Source of the DNA: JAVBSC01 sp031547305
GTDB taxonomy: Bacteria > Desulfobacterota > Desulfovibrionia > Desulfovibrionales > Desulfovibrionaceae
NCBI GenBank assembly: GCA_031547305.1
Contig: JAVBSC010000029.1
Coordinates: forward strand, 9,641-73,640
Length of the DNA: 64,000 nucleotides
Direction of reading: 5' to 3'
The position numbers were made by a program, and so were the translations under genes. Each line of letters opens with the position of its first letter. The first letter of the stretch is position 1. Of the stretch, positions 17,546 through 26,220 are shown piece by piece. The notes under the pieces were generated by a model. That model made no database searches and was not told the DNA's origin. It saw only the letters and a program-made list of their open reading frames with translations.

Positions 17546-18451
17546 TCAGCTGACTTTCCAGTTGGCGCGTATTTTGGCCCACTTGGCGTCGCGCTGCCTT
17601 GTCACCTCATGGATGTCTTCTTCCGTCATGGTCTTGAAACGGCCCTGTCCGGCGACATACTCGCTGACGGGGATGAAGGCCTTGGGGTTGCGGTTGAGCG
17701 TGAATTCGCCGCCCTCATATTCAGCGAGGTACCATAATCCGCAGTCCACGGCTTTTTTGGCCACTTCCACCGTCTTGTCAGGGGATGTGCCCCACCCGGT
17801 GGGGCACGGGGCCATGACGTGAATATAGGAAGTGCCCTTTTGCTCCTTGGCCTTGGCCACCTTTTTCATGAAATCCAGTGGATGCCCAACGCTGGCCGTG
17901 GCCGCGTAACAGATGTCGTGGGCGGCCATGATTTCGAACATGTTCTTCTTTTGTTTGCTCGCATTGCGCCGTTTGGCCCCGCGCACGGAGGTGGTGGTTC
18001 TGGCGCCCAGAAGAGTCAGGCCGCTCTCCTGCACGCCCGTGTTCATATAGGCCTCGTTGTCATAGCAGAAGTAGATGATGCGCTCGTTGCGGTCCACCGC
18101 GCCGGACAGGGCCTGAATGCCTATGTCGGCCGTGCCGCCGTCGCCGGCAAAGCCGACCACGTAATAGTCTTTCAGGCCAAGTTTGCGCCCCGCCGCCTCT
18201 ATGCCCGAAAGAACCGCCCCCGTGGAGCTGAACAGGGAGCACAGCGCGTTCACGGAGAAGGGCATGGAGGGGTATGTGAAGCCCACCGCGCCCATGCAGC
18301 CGGCGGGCACCACGGTGAACACCCTGGGGCCGAGGACCTTGAGGGCAAGCCGGACCGCAAGGCTGCCGCCGCATCCGGCGCAGGCCTTGTGCCCGAAAAA
18401 CAGCTCGTCAGCGGGAATATTCTTGGCGTTTACGGCGGGCGTTTTAGTCAT
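17546..18451 (-). CDS. porB: 2-oxoacid:ferredoxin oxidoreductase beta subunit (PorB type)
   Basis: A 301-residue thiamine-diphosphate subunit. The TPP/Mg motif is GDGGTADIG (103-111) with NEAYMNTG (132-139). Cluster ligands C24, C27, C52 and C217 are all present, as in four-subunit pyruvate:ferredoxin oxidoreductases. With PorACD it converts a 2-oxoacid plus CoA to acyl-CoA, CO2 and reduced ferredoxin. Its start overlaps the porA end by 8 nt. Pyruvate is the default substrate for this family, but branched-chain or other oxoacids cannot be excluded. Confidence 0.9.
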   Translation of the reverse strand: MTKTPAVNAKNIPADELFFGHKACAGCGGSLAVRLALKVLGPRVFTVVPAGCMGAVGFTYPSMPFSVNALCSLFSSTGAVLSGIEAAGRKLGLKDYYVVGFAGDGGTADIGIQALSGAVDRNERIIYFCYDNEAYMNTGVQESGLTLLGARTTTSVRGAKRRNASKQKKNMFEIMAAHDICYAATASVGHPLDFMKKVAKAKEQKGTSYIHVMAPCPTGWGTSPDKTVEVAKKAVDCGLWYLAEYEGGEFTLNRNPKAFIPVSEYVAGQGRFKTMTEEDIHEVTRQRDAKWAKIRANWKVS

Positions 18452-19640
18452 TGCTGTTCCACCTCAAGTTGATGAATTTTACGCGCTCGCCCTTGTATGC
18501 GGCGTCAAGGCCGAGCAGTTCGCGAAAGATCGCCTCTATGTTATCCGTGGGGATTTCCCTGGCCGAGAGCCCGCCGATGTAGTTGATGGTCTGCGGCTTG
18601 TTGGCGCTGCGGCTCAGGGCCGAGTTGACGTCGGTGAACACGTTGCCTTCGAACCCGTAGGAAATGTCCTTGTCGAGCACGCCCACGGCGCGCACCCTGT
18701 CCCCCAGGCGGGTGAACTCCTCCACGGGGAAGGGGCGCATATAGCGGATGCGCATGAGCCCCACCCTGAGGCCTTCGCCGCGCAGCTTGTCCACCACCGA
18801 GCGTACGGTGGAGGAAATGCTGCCCATGGTCACAAGCACAGCCTCGGCGTCATCGCAGCGGTATTCCTCCACCAGGCCGCCGTAGCCGCGGCCAAAGGCC
18901 ATGGCGAAATCACCGTCCGTCTCTTTGATCACCCTGGCGGCCTCGCACATGTCCACATGCTGCTTGTGGCGAAATTCAGAGTGCCAGTCGTCACCCACGC
19001 TGATGCACATGCTGACTGGATTTTCCAGGGACATTTTGTTGGTCGTGCTCATGGGAGGAAGAAACGCATCCACTGTATTCTGGGATGGAATTTCAACGAT
19101 CTCATAGGTATGCGTTAGAATGAATCCGTCCAGGTTGACCATGACCGGAGCGGACACGCGCGGATCTTCCGCGATGCGAAAGGCCTGGATGACACAGTCC
19201 AGAGCTTCCTGCGCGTCTTCCACATAGACCTGGAGCCAGCCGGAATTGAGCATCATCAGGGAATCGCTGTGGTCGTTGTAAATGCTCCAGGGCATGGCCA
19301 CCGCGCGGTTGGCGTTCATCATGACCACGGGGTAGCGCGCCCCGCTGATGGCGGGCAGGCCTTCGGCCATATACAACAAGCCTTGGGAAGAAGTGGCCGT
19401 GAAGGTGCGCACGCCCAGCGCGCTGGCGCCCATAACGGCCGAAATGGCGCTGTGTTCCGATTCCACCCTGAGGTATTCGGAGTCCAGCTCGCCGTTGTCC
19501 ACATATTCGGACAGCTTTTCCACCACGATGGTCTGGGGGCTGATGGGATAGGCGGAAATGACGGCGGGCCGCGCAAGCTTCACGCCCAGAGCCACCGCCT
19601 CGTTGCCGCTGATAAATTGCCTGGTGGCTTCCATGTTCAC
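18444..19640 (-). CDS. porA: 2-oxoacid:ferredoxin oxidoreductase alpha subunit (PorA type)
   Basis: A 398-residue alpha subunit with the N-terminal pyrimidine-binding domain (SAYPISPQTIVVEKLSEYV; VESEHSAISAVMGASALG; TATSSQGLLYMAEGLP) and a C-terminal transketolase-like domain (VGLMRIRYMRPFPVEEF). It forms the active site with PorB. The first codon is a GTG that overlaps the porD stop as GTGA; an ATG two codons later (19634) has GGAGG 10 nt upstream and may be the real start. Cotranscribed porC-porD-porA-porB. Family is firm; the oxoacid is inferred. Confidence 0.9.
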   Translation of the reverse strand: MNMEATRQFISGNEAVALGVKLARPAVISAYPISPQTIVVEKLSEYVDNGELDSEYLRVESEHSAISAVMGASALGVRTFTATSSQGLLYMAEGLPAISGARYPVVMMNANRAVAMPWSIYNDHSDSLMMLNSGWLQVYVEDAQEALDCVIQAFRIAEDPRVSAPVMVNLDGFILTHTYEIVEIPSQNTVDAFLPPMSTTNKMSLENPVSMCISVGDDWHSEFRHKQHVDMCEAARVIKETDGDFAMAFGRGYGGLVEEYRCDDAEAVLVTMGSISSTVRSVVDKLRGEGLRVGLMRIRYMRPFPVEEFTRLGDRVRAVGVLDKDISYGFEGNVFTDVNSALSRSANKPQTINYIGGLSAREIPTDNIEAIFRELLGLDAAYKGERVKFINLRWNSND

Positions 19641-19933
19641 TTTTCCTCCGGCTTCATTTCAATGGCTTTCTTGGGGCATTCGTTGGCGCACACGCCGCAC
19701 CCTTTACAGAAATCGTAGTCAACGGCGACGCGTTCGTCCTGTTCGTGGATGGCGCCGTCCGGGCAAAGCAGATAGCATTGCCGGCACATGACGCACTGTT
19801 CATGATCCACAACGGGACGCGAAGTGCGCCAGCCGGCGTTTATGCCTATGAGCAGCCCGGCCTTGCCTACGGGCATGGGCATTGCGGCGTCGCTGTCCGG
19901 AGCAATAAATGCGCTTATAGTGGGTCTTTTCAT
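19637..19933 (-). CDS. porD: 2-oxoacid:ferredoxin oxidoreductase delta subunit, 2[4Fe-4S] ferredoxin
   Basis: A 98-residue ferredoxin-like subunit. Two complete cluster motifs are seen: C47, C50, C53, C57-P and C76, C79, C82, C86-P. The N-terminal extension (GLLIGINAGWRTSRPVV) is typical of PorD. It carries electrons from the PorB cluster to free ferredoxin. GGAG lies 7 nt before the ATG; the gene starts 1 nt after the porC stop. Confidence 0.92.
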   Translation of the reverse strand: MKRPTISAFIAPDSDAAMPMPVGKAGLLIGINAGWRTSRPVVDHEQCVMCRQCYLLCPDGAIHEQDERVAVDYDFCKGCGVCANECPKKAIEMKPEEK

Positions 19934-19934
19934 A

Positions 19935-20474
19935 TTACACTCCGCCCGCTACCGCGTTGTACGCTTCGTTCAGAAGTTGTTTGTTTTTTTCAAGCAGGGC
20001 GCCCTTGAAGCTGCCCGCCAGCACAGCTTCCGCGTTTTTCAGGGGGAACATGCCGGAAACTCCGGCCAGGGCGCCCAGCATGGCCACGTTGGTTATGGGA
20101 CGCCCCATAATCTTAAGCGCCATCTTTGTCGCATCGACGCAGACCATCTTGCGCTTTATATAGCTGTAGCGCTCCGGTTTGGTCGTGTTGATGATGACAA
20201 CGCCGTCATCGTCCAGGTAGCCGCCGATGTTTTCCGTCATCAGGGTCTCGTCGAGCACAACGAGATAGCGGCTCTTGGCGGGCTGGCTGCGGTCGGCGAT
20301 TTTCGCGTCGCTTATCTTGGTGAAGCTCCAGACAGGGGCGCCGCGACGTTCGGGACCAAAGGATGGATAGGCCAGGGCATATTTTCCGCCGTGGACGGAA
20401 ACGATTTCCCCAAGCAGGCGGGCCACGGTGAAAGCCCCCTGGCCGCCTCGTCCGTACCAACGAACGTTAGTCAT
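19935..20474 (-). CDS. porC: 2-oxoacid:ferredoxin oxidoreductase gamma subunit
   Basis: A 179-residue gamma subunit and first gene of the por unit. The start WYGRGGQGAFTVARLLGEI is the usual GxGGQG family signature, and FGPERRGAPVWSFTKI matches the CoA-binding loop region. The frame is open to 20825, but the ATG at 20474 has a perfect GGAGG 6 nt upstream and begins the conserved domain. A 20-bp operator copy lies 309-328 nt upstream, so the leader would be long unless a closer promoter exists. It completes a four-subunit enzyme with PorD, PorA and PorB. Confidence 0.9.
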   Translation of the reverse strand: MTNVRWYGRGGQGAFTVARLLGEIVSVHGGKYALAYPSFGPERRGAPVWSFTKISDAKIADRSQPAKSRYLVVLDETLMTENIGGYLDDDGVVIINTTKPERYSYIKRKMVCVDATKMALKIMGRPITNVAMLGALAGVSGMFPLKNAEAVLAGSFKGALLEKNKQLLNEAYNAVAGGV

Positions 20475-20606
20475 ATTGTTCCTCCGTAATATAGTTGTGC
20501 GGAAACTACAGTCCAACGGCCTGGCTGGCGGAACGGCAACGCCCCGCATGGCCCCGGGACTCTCTTGGCCGTTCGGAAAAAACGGCGGCCAAGGCCCTAC
20601 GGAATA

Positions 20607-20639
20607 GAGCGAATAAATATTTCCAATATTAATTCGCTC
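20607..20639. repeat. Dispersed palindromic repeat, copy B1
   Basis: GAGCGAATAAATATT pairs with AATATTAATTCGCTC with one mismatch. It belongs to the same intergenic family as 23423, 28226, 35467 and 41987. Confidence 0.65.
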
Positions 20640-20782
20640 CAAGAAAAACCTGCAACGGAAGACAGACCGCCGCAGCCAAACCAAGACACGAAAACCAAAA
20701 ACACTGGGGAAGAAATTTTGTGTGCGGTGTCCGCCCGCGTTTCTTTTAAGGGTGGAGGCGGAAAGTCTACAGTTATTTGAAA

Positions 20783-20802
20783 ATTTGTATACAAATACAA
20801 AT
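20783..20802. promoter_or_regulatory. Operator copy 3, upstream of porC
   Basis: Identical to the two copies ahead of dctP (13320, 13453), 7.3 kb away. It marks the por unit as a probable target of the same GntR/FCD regulator. Confidence 0.78.
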
Positions 20803-21050
20803 ACACAGATCGCGCCAAAAGGCAAGTGGTTTCTTTTAAAAAAGGTCTTTAGAAAATGGTTATTTTAAAAATACGTGGAAGGATGGAGGGCGGAAACGGA
20901 GGCTGCGCAGAGCATCCGCCGAAGAAGCTTTGGCGCTCGGGCAAGGCTCTCCGCGTGAAGCACAGCGGCCAACAGCGGAGAGTATCAAAAAGAATTGACG
21001 TTTAAACGGCCGGCTGGATGCACGGCGGCACAGCCCCTGCTGGCGGGGGA

Positions 21051-21075
21051 GCCGGGGAGGCTCCGCCTCCCCGGC
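21051..21075. terminator. GC hairpin after acs
   Basis: An 11-bp perfect stem (21051-21061 with 21065-21075, 3-nt loop) 6 nt beyond the acs stop on the minus strand. No T-run follows in that direction. Confidence 0.5.
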
Positions 21076-21081
21076 ATTTTC

Positions 21082-23136
21082 CTAGCAGGCGTCGGCCGGC
21101 TGCAGGGTAAGACGCTTGCACTCGGCGATCAGCGGGTCCAGCACGCTCGCGTCCGAAAGCGTGGTGATGTCGCCAAAGTCGCTGAAATTGCCGGAGACTA
21201 CCTGGCGCAGGATTCGCCGCATGACCTTGCCGGACTTGGTTTTGGGCAGTCCTGTGACAAACTGGATCACGTCCGGCGTGGCAATGGGTCCTATTTCCTT
21301 GCGCAGCCACTTGCGCAGGTCGTTACGCAGTATTTCCGTGGGCTTTTCATCCACCTTAAGACGGACAAAAGCGTAGATGGCCTCGCCCTTGACCGGGTGC
21401 GGCATGCCCACCACAGTGGCTTCAGCCACGGACTTGTGCTCCATAAAGGCGGCTTCCATTTCCGCTGAACTGAAGCGGTGGCCGGAAACGTTGATCACGT
21501 CGTCCAAACGGCCGGAGAGCCAGAAATAGCCGTCTTTATCGCGCCTGGCCCCGTCGCCGGAGAGGTAGCAGCCGGGGAACATCTCCATATAGGCTGATTT
21601 GAACTTCTCCGGGTTGCCGTATACGCCGCGCATCATGCCGGGCCAGGGTTTTTTGATGACCAGGTAGCCTTCCTCTTCCACGCCGGCCGGCGTACCGTCG
21701 GGCCGCAGGATGTCCGCGTCTATTCCGGGCAGGGGCAGGGCCGCGGAACCGGGCTTGAGCGGAGTGGCGAAAGGCAGGGGTGAAATGAGTATGCCGCCGC
21801 TTTCCGTCTGCCACCAGGTATCCACCAGGGGGATTTTTCCCTGGCCGATGTTGCTGTGGTACCACTTCCAGGTTTCCGGGCCGATGGGTTCGCCCACGGA
21901 ACCGAGCACGCGCAGGGAGCTGAGGTCGTTGCGCTCGATCCATTCCACACCTTCGCGCACCAGGGCGCGGATGGCCGTGGGAGCGGTGTAGAAGGTGTTG
22001 ACGCGGTATTTTTCCACCACCTGCCAAAAACGGTCCGGGTCAGGCCAGCGCGGCCCCCCCTCGAACATGATGGTGGTGCCGCCCAGAAGCAGCGGGCCGT
22101 ATATTCCGTAGGTATGGCCGGTAATCCAGCCCACGTCCGCCGTGCACCAGTGCACGTCCTCTTCCTTGTGGTCAAAGACCAGTTGCGTGGTGTGCGCGGC
22201 ATAGGTCAAATACCCGCCGGTAGTGTGCATGATGCCCTTGGGCTTGCCGGTGCTGCCGCTGGTGTAGAGCAGGAAGAGCAGATCCTCCGCGTCCATTTCC
22301 GCGCAGGGCAGACTGGCGTTAAGATCCCCGGCGGCCAGAACGTCGCGCCACCAGAGGTCGCGGCGCTCCCGCATGGTGGTGGAGGTGTTGGCCCGGTTGA
22401 CCACAATGACCCGGCGCACTGTGGGGCACTCTTTGAGCGCTTCGTCCACGTTGGCTTTAAGGGGAATGACCCGGCCGCTGCGGAACAGCGCGTCCGCGGT
22501 GATCACCACCTTGGCTTCGCAGTCCTGGATGCGGCTTTGCACGCTGGCGGAGGAAAAACCCGCGAACACCTGGACATGCACGGCGCCGATGCGCGCGCAG
22601 GCCAGCATGGCCACGGCCATTTCCGGGATCATGGGCAGATACAGAACCACACGGTCGCCCTTGCGCACGCCCAGGTTCTTCAGGGCCGAGGCAAAGCGGC
22701 AGACCCTGTCGTAGAGCATCTGGTAAGTCCAGATGCGCACGTCGTCAACCGGCTCGCCCTGCCAGATCAGAGCCACCTTGTTGCGCCGGAAGCCTTTGAT
22801 GTGCCGGTCTATGCAGTTGTAGGCGGCATTGAGCTTGCCGCCGGCAAACCACTCCACGCGGGGCTCGTTAAAATCGCAGTCCAAGGTTTTATCCTTGGGC
22901 CAGGGTTTGAACCAGTGCAGAAGCTCCTTGGCCCTGGCGCCCCAGAAACCGGCCGGATCTTCCAGAGCTTTTTTATGCATGTCCTCGTAGGCCGCTAAAC
23001 TCTTTACGTGCGCCTTGGCGGAATCTTCCTTCCTGGGCGTGTAGTACCAGTCGCCCGGAGTGATTTTGCCGTTCGCGCCGCCGTTCTTGCTCCCGTTTGT
23101 GACCTTATCGCCTTTACTCTGCTTAACTTTGCTCAT
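21082..23136 (-). CDS. acs: Acetyl-CoA synthetase, AMP-forming
   Basis: A 684-residue cytoplasmic ligase joining acetate and CoA with ATP via acetyl-AMP. The motifs seen are the P-loop-like YTSGSTGKPKGIMHTTGGYL, the WWQTESGG substrate/ATP motif, SGRLDDVINVSGHRF and, near the C-terminus, PKTKSGKVMRRILR with the catalytic lysine that acetylation often silences. Length is close to the 650 usual, with a lysine/glycine-rich N-terminal extension (KQSKGDKVTNGSKNGGANGK). The frame is open to 23265, but the ATG at 23136 has AGGAGG 5 nt upstream. Monocistronic, next to the por island. Propionate activation is a possible alternative. Confidence 0.93.
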   Translation of the reverse strand: MSKVKQSKGDKVTNGSKNGGANGKITPGDWYYTPRKEDSAKAHVKSLAAYEDMHKKALEDPAGFWGARAKELLHWFKPWPKDKTLDCDFNEPRVEWFAGGKLNAAYNCIDRHIKGFRRNKVALIWQGEPVDDVRIWTYQMLYDRVCRFASALKNLGVRKGDRVVLYLPMIPEMAVAMLACARIGAVHVQVFAGFSSASVQSRIQDCEAKVVITADALFRSGRVIPLKANVDEALKECPTVRRVIVVNRANTSTTMRERRDLWWRDVLAAGDLNASLPCAEMDAEDLLFLLYTSGSTGKPKGIMHTTGGYLTYAAHTTQLVFDHKEEDVHWCTADVGWITGHTYGIYGPLLLGGTTIMFEGGPRWPDPDRFWQVVEKYRVNTFYTAPTAIRALVREGVEWIERNDLSSLRVLGSVGEPIGPETWKWYHSNIGQGKIPLVDTWWQTESGGILISPLPFATPLKPGSAALPLPGIDADILRPDGTPAGVEEEGYLVIKKPWPGMMRGVYGNPEKFKSAYMEMFPGCYLSGDGARRDKDGYFWLSGRLDDVINVSGHRFSSAEMEAAFMEHKSVAEATVVGMPHPVKGEAIYAFVRLKVDEKPTEILRNDLRKWLRKEIGPIATPDVIQFVTGLPKTKSGKVMRRILRQVVSGNFSDFGDITTLSDASVLDPLIAECKRLTLQPADAC

Positions 23137-23341
23137 TGCGCCTCCTGCGGCCTTTGTTTGCTGTGCCGGACACCCTGCTCGTGACACCCGACTGACCGTC
23201 CGGATTAATCCGCATACGACGCGGCAAAAAGTTATACACAGACCCGAAAACTGAACAAATCCCATGTGCGGCTTATAAAATCACAATCTTCGATCCAAAT
23301 CCTCCTTTTTTACAAAAATTGAGCAGCCCCTGGGGAATTTT

Positions 23342-23380
23342 AACTTTTAAGACGCTCGCTTCGGCGCTTAACGGCGGAAC
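23342..23380 (-). repeat. Dispersed repeat, A module, reverse orientation
   Basis: The reverse complement reads CCGCCGTTAAGCGCCGAAGC then GAGCGTCTTAAAAGTT, matching the copies at 28304 and 44394. Confidence 0.65.
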
Positions 23381-23422
23381 AAGCTTCGTTTACGCCAGCG
23401 CGGCGAGGGGTTCCCGCCGCCA

Positions 23423-23455
23423 GAGCGAATAAACGCTTTCCAATGTTAATTTGCT
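23423..23455. repeat. Dispersed palindromic repeat, copy B2
   Basis: GAGCGAATAAACGCT followed by AATGTTAATTTGCT; arms are imperfectly complementary. Same family as B1 and B3-B5, lying 43 nt from an A module. Confidence 0.6.
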
Positions 23456-23766
23456 AGGGCCGGAACATAAATTGACACAACCCAAAATTGTTTTCAATAG
23501 GTCTGGAGCGATCCCATAAAAGTGATTTTGGGCACAAATAATTCAGTTCAAAATTATTTATGGGAAATCCCCGCGGCATTGCGGCGGAGGGGAAGCGATA
23601 AAAAATCCGGCGCGCGGCCAGGTTGCCAAAGCTGGCGGCAAAAGTGAGAAAAATACGGCTTTCGCCAAAATACTAGCAGGCAACCATCAACGCAGTTCCG
23701 TAAACATGCGGCAAAACAATATGGTGGACAAATTCGGGCATAAACAAGGGGCTCGCGGGCAAAGAC

Positions 23767-23809
23767 AAAAAAATAGGAGCCGCCGGCCGGGAGTGCCCGA
23801 ACCGGCGGC
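23767..23809 (-). terminator. Rho-independent terminator of the DUF3300-DUF2950 unit
   Basis: GCCGCCGG pairs with CCGGCGGC (23779-23786, 23802-23809). On the minus strand the stem is followed by a run of seven T (complement of 23767-23773). It lies about 130 nt beyond the DUF2950 stop. Confidence 0.65.
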
Positions 23810-23938
23810 CTGAGGCTGTTAACTTTAAGACGCTCTCCACCCGCGCGGCGCCCATGACGGCATAGCGTCATCCCCGGCGGGCATCTCAAGGTTGAAAGGC
23901 CTTATATGGCCGGCGCGGCCCGAGCCGGAGGTTCACGC

Positions 23939-24874
23939 CTACGGAAGCTCCGCCTTGCGCCAGGTGGAGTCCGGATCAAAGGCCTTCATTTTAAGGCCCT
24001 TGGCCGTACTTTCTTTGCCCAGGTTTTTTTCGTAAACCACGCCGTCCTGATTTACTATAAAACTCATGACTCCGGTTTTGCCGTAAATTTCCGGATAAGC
24101 CACCAGGGCGAACCCTTCGGACATCAGGCCGTCCTTCGCATAGCCGCGTGCCCCGCCCGACGCGCTTTTGCCCTGGCCGTCAAGAATACGGTAGCGGTAC
24201 CCGTAATACGAGCCTGGGGCATCCCCCCCGCCTCTGGATTCCGCCTGGGCCAGCAAGGCGCCGAGCGGACTTTTGGCCTCGCCGTCACTGGTCTCCCAGT
24301 ACAATCCGTCGCGCTTGCCCGGCGTGCTGGCTATTTTGCGCGCATAGCAGGGCGCGGCCGCATGTTCCGGATTCAGCGCGTAATAATCGCGCTGCGCATC
24401 CACATAGGCCAGACAAACCCGCATGGCCGCCAACTCGTTGCGGCCGATGCGGCGGTTCAGTATTTCCTCCGCGCCGCGTTTGGAGTCAAAGCGCCACAGG
24501 CCGTCCTTGCCGCTGACCAGTGGAATCGGAAAAGGCCAGTCGTTTTCGCCGATCACCAGCATAAGTCCGCCCTTACCGCTGTCGCTGCCAGCAGTCAGGG
24601 CGTGCTTCGCCTCATAAGCCCGGACAAAAGCCCGGCGATCGTCCTGATCCGCCTGGGTGTCCCCGGACTCGAGCAGCTTTTGGGCTCCAGGGCCGAGTAT
24701 TTCCAGCACTTCCATGCGGTTATCGTTTCTTAAGGCCTGAACAAGAGCGGCCGCCGCTGAATCAGCGGACTGAAAAACGCGTTGAGGCACGTTTTTCGCC
24801 CAGGCGCCGGACGCGGCCGGCAAAGTCAGAAGCAGCGCGCAAAAGGCGCTTTGCATCCATTTTGTCATGTTCAT
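23939..24874 (-). CDS. DUF2950 family exported protein
   Basis: A 311-residue protein with a signal peptide (hydrophobic AFCALLLTLPAASGAWA, cleavage near residue 27). The mature part begins VFQSADSAAAALVQALRNDNRMEVLEILGPGAQKLLESGD, the pattern that defines DUF2950. No enzyme motif is evident; the function of the family is unknown. It starts 14 nt after the DUF3300 gene on the same strand and is read with it, a pairing known from other proteobacteria, so the two proteins probably act together in the cell envelope. AGGAG lies 6-7 nt before the ATG. A terminator follows at 23767-23809. Confidence 0.85.
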   Translation of the reverse strand: MNMTKWMQSAFCALLLTLPAASGAWAKNVPQRVFQSADSAAAALVQALRNDNRMEVLEILGPGAQKLLESGDTQADQDDRRAFVRAYEAKHALTAGSDSGKGGLMLVIGENDWPFPIPLVSGKDGLWRFDSKRGAEEILNRRIGRNELAAMRVCLAYVDAQRDYYALNPEHAAAPCYARKIASTPGKRDGLYWETSDGEAKSPLGALLAQAESRGGGDAPGSYYGYRYRILDGQGKSASGGARGYAKDGLMSEGFALVAYPEIYGKTGVMSFIVNQDGVVYEKNLGKESTAKGLKMKAFDPDSTWRKAELP

Positions 24875-24888
24875 ACGTTACTCCTTGC

Positions 24889-26220
24889 TCAGAACCCACG
24901 TGGGCGGAGTCCGCCGGGACGAAAATCGCGGCTCTCCGGGTGGAATCCGCCGCCGCCGGGGTGCGATTGCATAAGCTTACGGCTGCCCGCCCCGCGCGCC
25001 TGATCAAAATGCGCCCCTTCCCCTCGGTCAAGGCCCTTGAATGCTCCGCCGGACTCTCTGGGCCGCGTGGACTGGCCTTCCTGGCGCTGGCCGGGCTGAT
25101 GGCGCTGGGAGGCCACACGGTTTTCAGAATGTTGAACGCCGCCGCCCGCGCGTCCGGGAGCGACGGCGCCGTGTCCGCCGGCGGCCTGACGCGCCGGGCT
25201 ATGGCCGACGGCGGCCGGGCGCGCGGGACTATGGCCGATGTCCGTTCGCCCTCTGAAGGCTTCGCGCGCGTTCAGGCGTTCCTGTTCGCGGCTGGCCACG
25301 CCGGGGCGGTTGAATCTTTGGGCCACGGCCGGATTGTTGTAGGGCACCCCCCGCCTGTGGGCGGGATCGTGACTCCAGGCGTAACTACCCACGCCGGGCT
25401 GGATTCCAGGCCGCTGGCCTGGAGGCGGCGGAGAGACATGGGTGAAGTTCGTGTAGTGGTTCACGTCTATATCCACGTCGTGGTCGGGCCAGTCAAAATT
25501 GCCCCACATGGCGTAGCCGGCGGCCACCCCCGCGCTGAAGGAGATCATGCTGGTGGCGGCCACATAGCCTGGCGGATATACCGGATAAGGCGGATAAGCC
25601 GGGTAGGCCCAGGCCCCGTAAACCACCGTGGGGTTGTAAGACGGCACATAGACCACCTCCGGCTGGGCCGGCTGGATCACGATTACCTGTGGCGCGGTGC
25701 TTGTGGCCGGATGCACGACCACGGTCTGCTGCGGGCTGGATTTCAGCGCGCCCTGGGCCTGGGCTTTGGCGCGCAGGCGCTGCACCGCGTCCATCACGTC
25801 CTTTTGCTGGTCCAGAAAGGCGTTGCCAAGCTGCTCGGTCCAGTCCAGCTTGTCATTCATCATAGCCAGCACACTGGGAAAAGTGGCCAGCGATTTTACG
25901 CTGGGGTCCCAGTTCTGTTTCTGCATGGCCTCGTCCAACGCCTTGCCGGTAACCTTGGGGTTGGCCTGGGACCAGCGGGCCGCCTCCACCACTTCCAGCG
26001 GATAGGTGGAAGCCATGAGCACCTGACTCAGCAAAGCGTCCGGGTACAACGCTATGGGCGCGAGCAACTGCTCCAGTTGCGCGGCGCTTAACGGCGGTGG
26101 CCCCTGCGGGGGGCCCTGCTGGGAACCCGCCTGCGCGTCGGCTGCCAGGAGCGCGCCTGGCGGAAAGGCCAATAATATCATCAGCGCGATGGCAAGAGTC
26201 TTAAAAAAAAGCTTTCGCAT
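24889..26220 (-). CDS. DUF3300 family exported protein
   Basis: A 443-residue protein with a signal peptide (MRKLFFKTLAIALMILLAFP...ALLAAD, cleavage near 26). Residues about 40-260 form the DUF3300 domain (LLAPIALYPDALLSQVLMAS; YPLEVVEAARW; VYVPSYNPTVVYGAW), with a proline/tyrosine-rich stretch around WAYPAYPPYPVYPPGY. The C-terminal third is low-complexity, rich in H, G, R and Q. The family function is unknown. The frame extends upstream to 26352, but the ATG at 26220 has AAGGAG 9 nt before it and begins the signal peptide. First gene of a two-gene unit, divergent from sat. Confidence 0.85.
   Translation of the reverse strand: MRKLFFKTLAIALMILLAFPPGALLAADAQAGSQQGPPQGPPPLSAAQLEQLLAPIALYPDALLSQVLMASTYPLEVVEAARWSQANPKVTGKALDEAMQKQNWDPSVKSLATFPSVLAMMNDKLDWTEQLGNAFLDQQKDVMDAVQRLRAKAQAQGALKSSPQQTVVVHPATSTAPQVIVIQPAQPEVVYVPSYNPTVVYGAWAYPAYPPYPVYPPGYVAATSMISFSAGVAAGYAMWGNFDWPDHDVDIDVNHYTNFTHVSPPPPGQRPGIQPGVGSYAWSHDPAHRRGVPYNNPAVAQRFNRPGVASREQERLNAREAFRGRTDIGHSPARPAAVGHSPARQAAGGHGAVAPGRAGGGVQHSENRVASQRHQPGQRQEGQSTRPRESGGAFKGLDRGEGAHFDQARGAGSRKLMQSHPGGGGFHPESRDFRPGGLRPRGF

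Larger units (their letters stand above)
20475..21081. other. Intergenic region upstream of porC
   Basis: 607 bases between porC and the end of acs. It holds operator copy 3 (20783-20802), one dispersed inverted repeat (20607-20639) and the hairpin after acs (21051-21075). Small open frames here have no support and are not called. Confidence 0.55.
23137..23938. other. Large intergenic region between acs and the DUF2950 gene
   Basis: 802 bases with no convincing gene. It holds the acs promoter area, a reverse copy of the A repeat (23342-23380), the B2 repeat (23423-23455), an imperfect CCCATAAA/TTTATGGG inverted repeat near 23513-23563 and the DUF3300/DUF2950 terminator. Confidence 0.55.
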
